DNA of 64,000 nt from Agromyces ramosus (GTDB lineage Bacteria; Actinomycetota; Actinomycetes; Actinomycetales; Microbacteriaceae), in assembly GCF_030817175.1 (NCBI RefSeq), contig NZ_JAUSYY010000001.1:248001-312000 (forward strand), read 5' to 3'. Positions 62,240 through 64,000 of the stretch are shown one piece after another. Each line of letters starts with the position of its first letter. Positions within the stretch are counted from its first letter, which is position 1. The position numbers and the translations under genes were made by a program. The notes below the pieces were generated by a model. That model saw only the letters and a program-made list of their open reading frames with translations. It was not told where the DNA came from and ran no database searches.

Positions 62240-63934
62240 TCAGCCCGTCGTGGCGCCTTCAGCGGCGGAGCGCACGAGCTTCGAGTACTTCGCGAGGACG
62301 CCACGGGTATAGCGCGGGGGAAGCGGAGCCCAGCCTTCACGGCGGGCAGCCAGCTCGGCATCGTCGACCAGTAGGTCGATGGAACGAGCTGCGATATCGA
62401 CCCGTATCAGATCACCATCGCGCACGAATGCAATCGGACCAGCGTCGACTGCTTCGGGTGCCAGATGGCCGATGCAGAGGCCGGTTGTGCCGCCTGAGAA
62501 TCGACCGTCCGTCAAGAGTAGTACATCTTTGCCGAGCCCTGCGCCCTTGATGGCGGCGGTGATCGCGAGCATCTCCCGCATGCCGGGGCCGCCCTTCGGG
62601 CCCTCGTAGCGGATCACGACGACGTCGCCGTGCTTGATGGCCCCTTCGGTGAGTGCGTCCATGGCGTCGCGCTCCCGCTCGAACACGCGGGCGGGGCCCT
62701 CGAACGTCGCCGCGTCGAAGCCGGCGGTCTTCACGACGGCGCCCTCGGGTGCGAGCGAGCCGTGCAGGATCGTGAGCCCGCCGGTCTCGTGGATGGGGTT
62801 GTCGAGCGTGCGCAGCACCTCGCCGTCGAGCGGCGGGATGTTCATCTCGGCGAGGTTCTCGGCAAGAGTCTTGCCCGTGACGGTGAGGGCGTCGCCATGC
62901 ATCAGGCCTGCGTCGAGCAGCGCCTTCATGAGCACGGGGAGACCGCCGCGCCGGTCGACGTCGTTCATGACGTACTTGCCGAACGGCTTCAGGTCGCCGA
63001 TGTGCGGCACCTTCGAGCCGATGCGGTTGAAGTCGTCGAGGGTGAGCTCGACCTCGGCTTCGCGGGCGATCGCGAGCAGGTGGAGCACGATGTTCGTGGA
63101 GCCGCCGAGCGCCATGCCCACGGCGATCGCGTTCTCGAACGCCTCTTTCGTAAGGATCTGGCGAGCGGTGATGCCCAGGTTCAGCAGGTTCACGACCGCC
63201 TCGCCGGAGCGATGCGCGTAGTAGTCGCGGCGACGATCGGCGGATGCCGGTGAGGCCGACCCCGGCAGTGAGAGCCCGAGCGCCTCGGCGACCGAGGCCA
63301 TGGTGTTCGCGGTGTACATGCCGCCGCAGGCACCCTCGCCGGGAGCGAACGCGCACTCGATGCGGTGCGCGTCTTCGGCGCTCATGGTGCCGGCCTTGAC
63401 CGCGCCGACCGCCTCGAAGGAGTCAATGATCGTGATGTCCTTCTCGGTGCCGTCGGACAGCCGCACCCAGCCCGGGGCGATCGAGCCGGCGTAGAGGAAC
63501 ACCGAGGCGAGGTCGAGGCGGGCGGCCGCCATGAGCATGCCCGGGATCGACTTGTCGCAGCCGGCCAGCAGCACCGAGCCGTCGAGGCGCTCGGCCTGCA
63601 TGACGACCTCGACCGAGTCGGCGATGACCTCACGGGAGACGAGCGAGAAGTGCATGCCCTCGTGGCCCATCGAGATGCCGTCGGAGACCGAGACGGTGCC
63701 GAACTGCAGCGGGTATCCGCCGCCGCCGTGCACTCCCTCCTTCGCGGCCTGCGCGAGGCGGGCGAGCGAGAGGTTGCACGGGGTGATCTCGTTCCACGAG
63801 CTCGCGATGCCGATCTGCGGCTTCTGCCAGTCGGCATCGCCCATGCCGACCGCGCGGAGCATGCCCCGGCTCGTCATGGCCTCGATGCCGTCGGTGACGG
63901 TACGACTACGCGGTTTGGGATCGAACGGCGACAT
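62240..63934 (-). CDS. ilvD: Dihydroxy-acid dehydratase
   Basis: Dehydrates 2,3-dihydroxy acids to the 2-keto precursors of valine and isoleucine; iron-sulfur enzyme of 564 residues. Cysteine ligands: [27 protein letters not shown] and [40 protein letters not shown] and [23 protein letters not shown] follow. The first gene of the ilv run. The last ~80 codons (about 62300-62535) use A/T-ending codons (CTA, GTA, ATA, ACA, GCA) far more than the rest. Confidence 0.97.
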   Translation of the reverse strand: MSPFDPKPRSRTVTDGIEAMTSRGMLRAVGMGDADWQKPQIGIASSWNEITPCNLSLARLAQAAKEGVHGGGGYPLQFGTVSVSDGISMGHEGMHFSLVSREVIADSVEVVMQAERLDGSVLLAGCDKSIPGMLMAAARLDLASVFLYAGSIAPGWVRLSDGTEKDITIIDSFEAVGAVKAGTMSAEDAHRIECAFAPGEGACGGMYTANTMASVAEALGLSLPGSASPASADRRRDYYAHRSGEAVVNLLNLGITARQILTKEAFENAIAVGMALGGSTNIVLHLLAIAREAEVELTLDDFNRIGSKVPHIGDLKPFGKYVMNDVDRRGGLPVLMKALLDAGLMHGDALTVTGKTLAENLAEMNIPPLDGEVLRTLDNPIHETGGLTILHGSLAPEGAVVKTAGFDAATFEGPARVFERERDAMDALTEGAIKHGDVVVIRYEGPKGGPGMREMLAITAAIKGAGLGKDVLLLTDGRFSGGTTGLCIGHLAPEAVDAGPIAFVRDGDLIRVDIAARSIDLLVDDAELAARREGWAPLPPRYTRGVLAKYSKLVRSAAEGATTG

Positions 63935-63940
63935 GGAACG

Positions 63941-63946
63941 AGTCTA
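63941..63946 (-). promoter_or_regulatory. -10 element for a leaderless ilvD message
   Basis: TAGACT on the minus strand ends six bases before the ilvD ATG, so transcription should begin at or beside the start codon. No Shine-Dalgarno sequence lies between. The -35 region at 17-18 bases has no good match. Confidence 0.5.
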
Positions 63947-64000
63947 TGGCCAGCGCGTCGAGCCTCCGCGCGCGGTATCACGGTCGTCGGCGAGGTGCTC

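Overview
The window is one contiguous piece of a very GC-rich actinobacterial chromosome. The gene order thiL-rsmD-recG-coaD, leuCD-murA-plsC-gpsA-ddl and yceD-rpmF-rnc, the codon bias, several leaderless transcripts and a cysteine-free ribosomal L32 all fit the family Microbacteriaceae (Agromyces-like). This is inference from gene order and protein character; no database search was run. There is no phage, IS element, CRISPR array or plasmid feature.

Layout. 1-9,847 (minus): a long operon-like run, TPR protein-recG-coaD-moxR-DUF58-transglutaminase-yceD-rpmF-rnc, with the last gene cut by the window edge. 9,897-18,400: rsmD, thiL, a lipoprotein and the chain leuC-leuD-murA-plsC-gpsA-ddl, preceded by a candidate leucine leader peptide. 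18,509-33,628 (minus): the most unusual block, PP2C phosphatase-FHA protein-Ser/Thr kinase-FHA/DNA-binding protein-1769-residue repeat protein-MoxR-DUF58-transglutaminase-like protein-FHA protein. 33,737-41,700: terC with a yybP-ykoY-type riboswitch, tRNA-Glu, a lipid kinase, an MBL-fold hydrolase, a class A penicillin-binding protein, a flotillin and tRNA-Gln. 41,773-49,883: thioredoxin-reductase-like gene, gltX, a LysR/class V aminotransferase pair, and leuB-ilvE-GNAT-FAH. 50,131-58,697: MFS/TetR pair, serA, two small membrane proteins, cutC, a Tat-exported nucleotidase, a MerB-like protein. 58,806-63,934: ilvD-ilvB-ilvN-ilvC.

How the genes work together. Branched-chain amino acid synthesis is spread over three loci (ilvDBNC, leuCD, leuB-ilvE). 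Cell-envelope supply is represented by murA, ddl, gpsA, plsC and the PBP. The 18.5-33.6 kb block looks like a phospho-signalling and surface-assembly system: a membrane kinase and phosphatase, three FHA readers, and a second MoxR/DUF58/transglutaminase set next to a giant anchored protein. Its transglutaminase homologue has lost all three catalytic residues, while the separate set at 1.5-6.3 kb keeps them.

Quality note. Four genes (the kinase, its FHA/DNA-binding neighbour, the thioredoxin-reductase-like gene and ilvE) each carry a single extra base in a short homopolymer. Because ilvE is among them, sequencing or assembly error is the likeliest cause, and I describe those genes as they would read once repaired.
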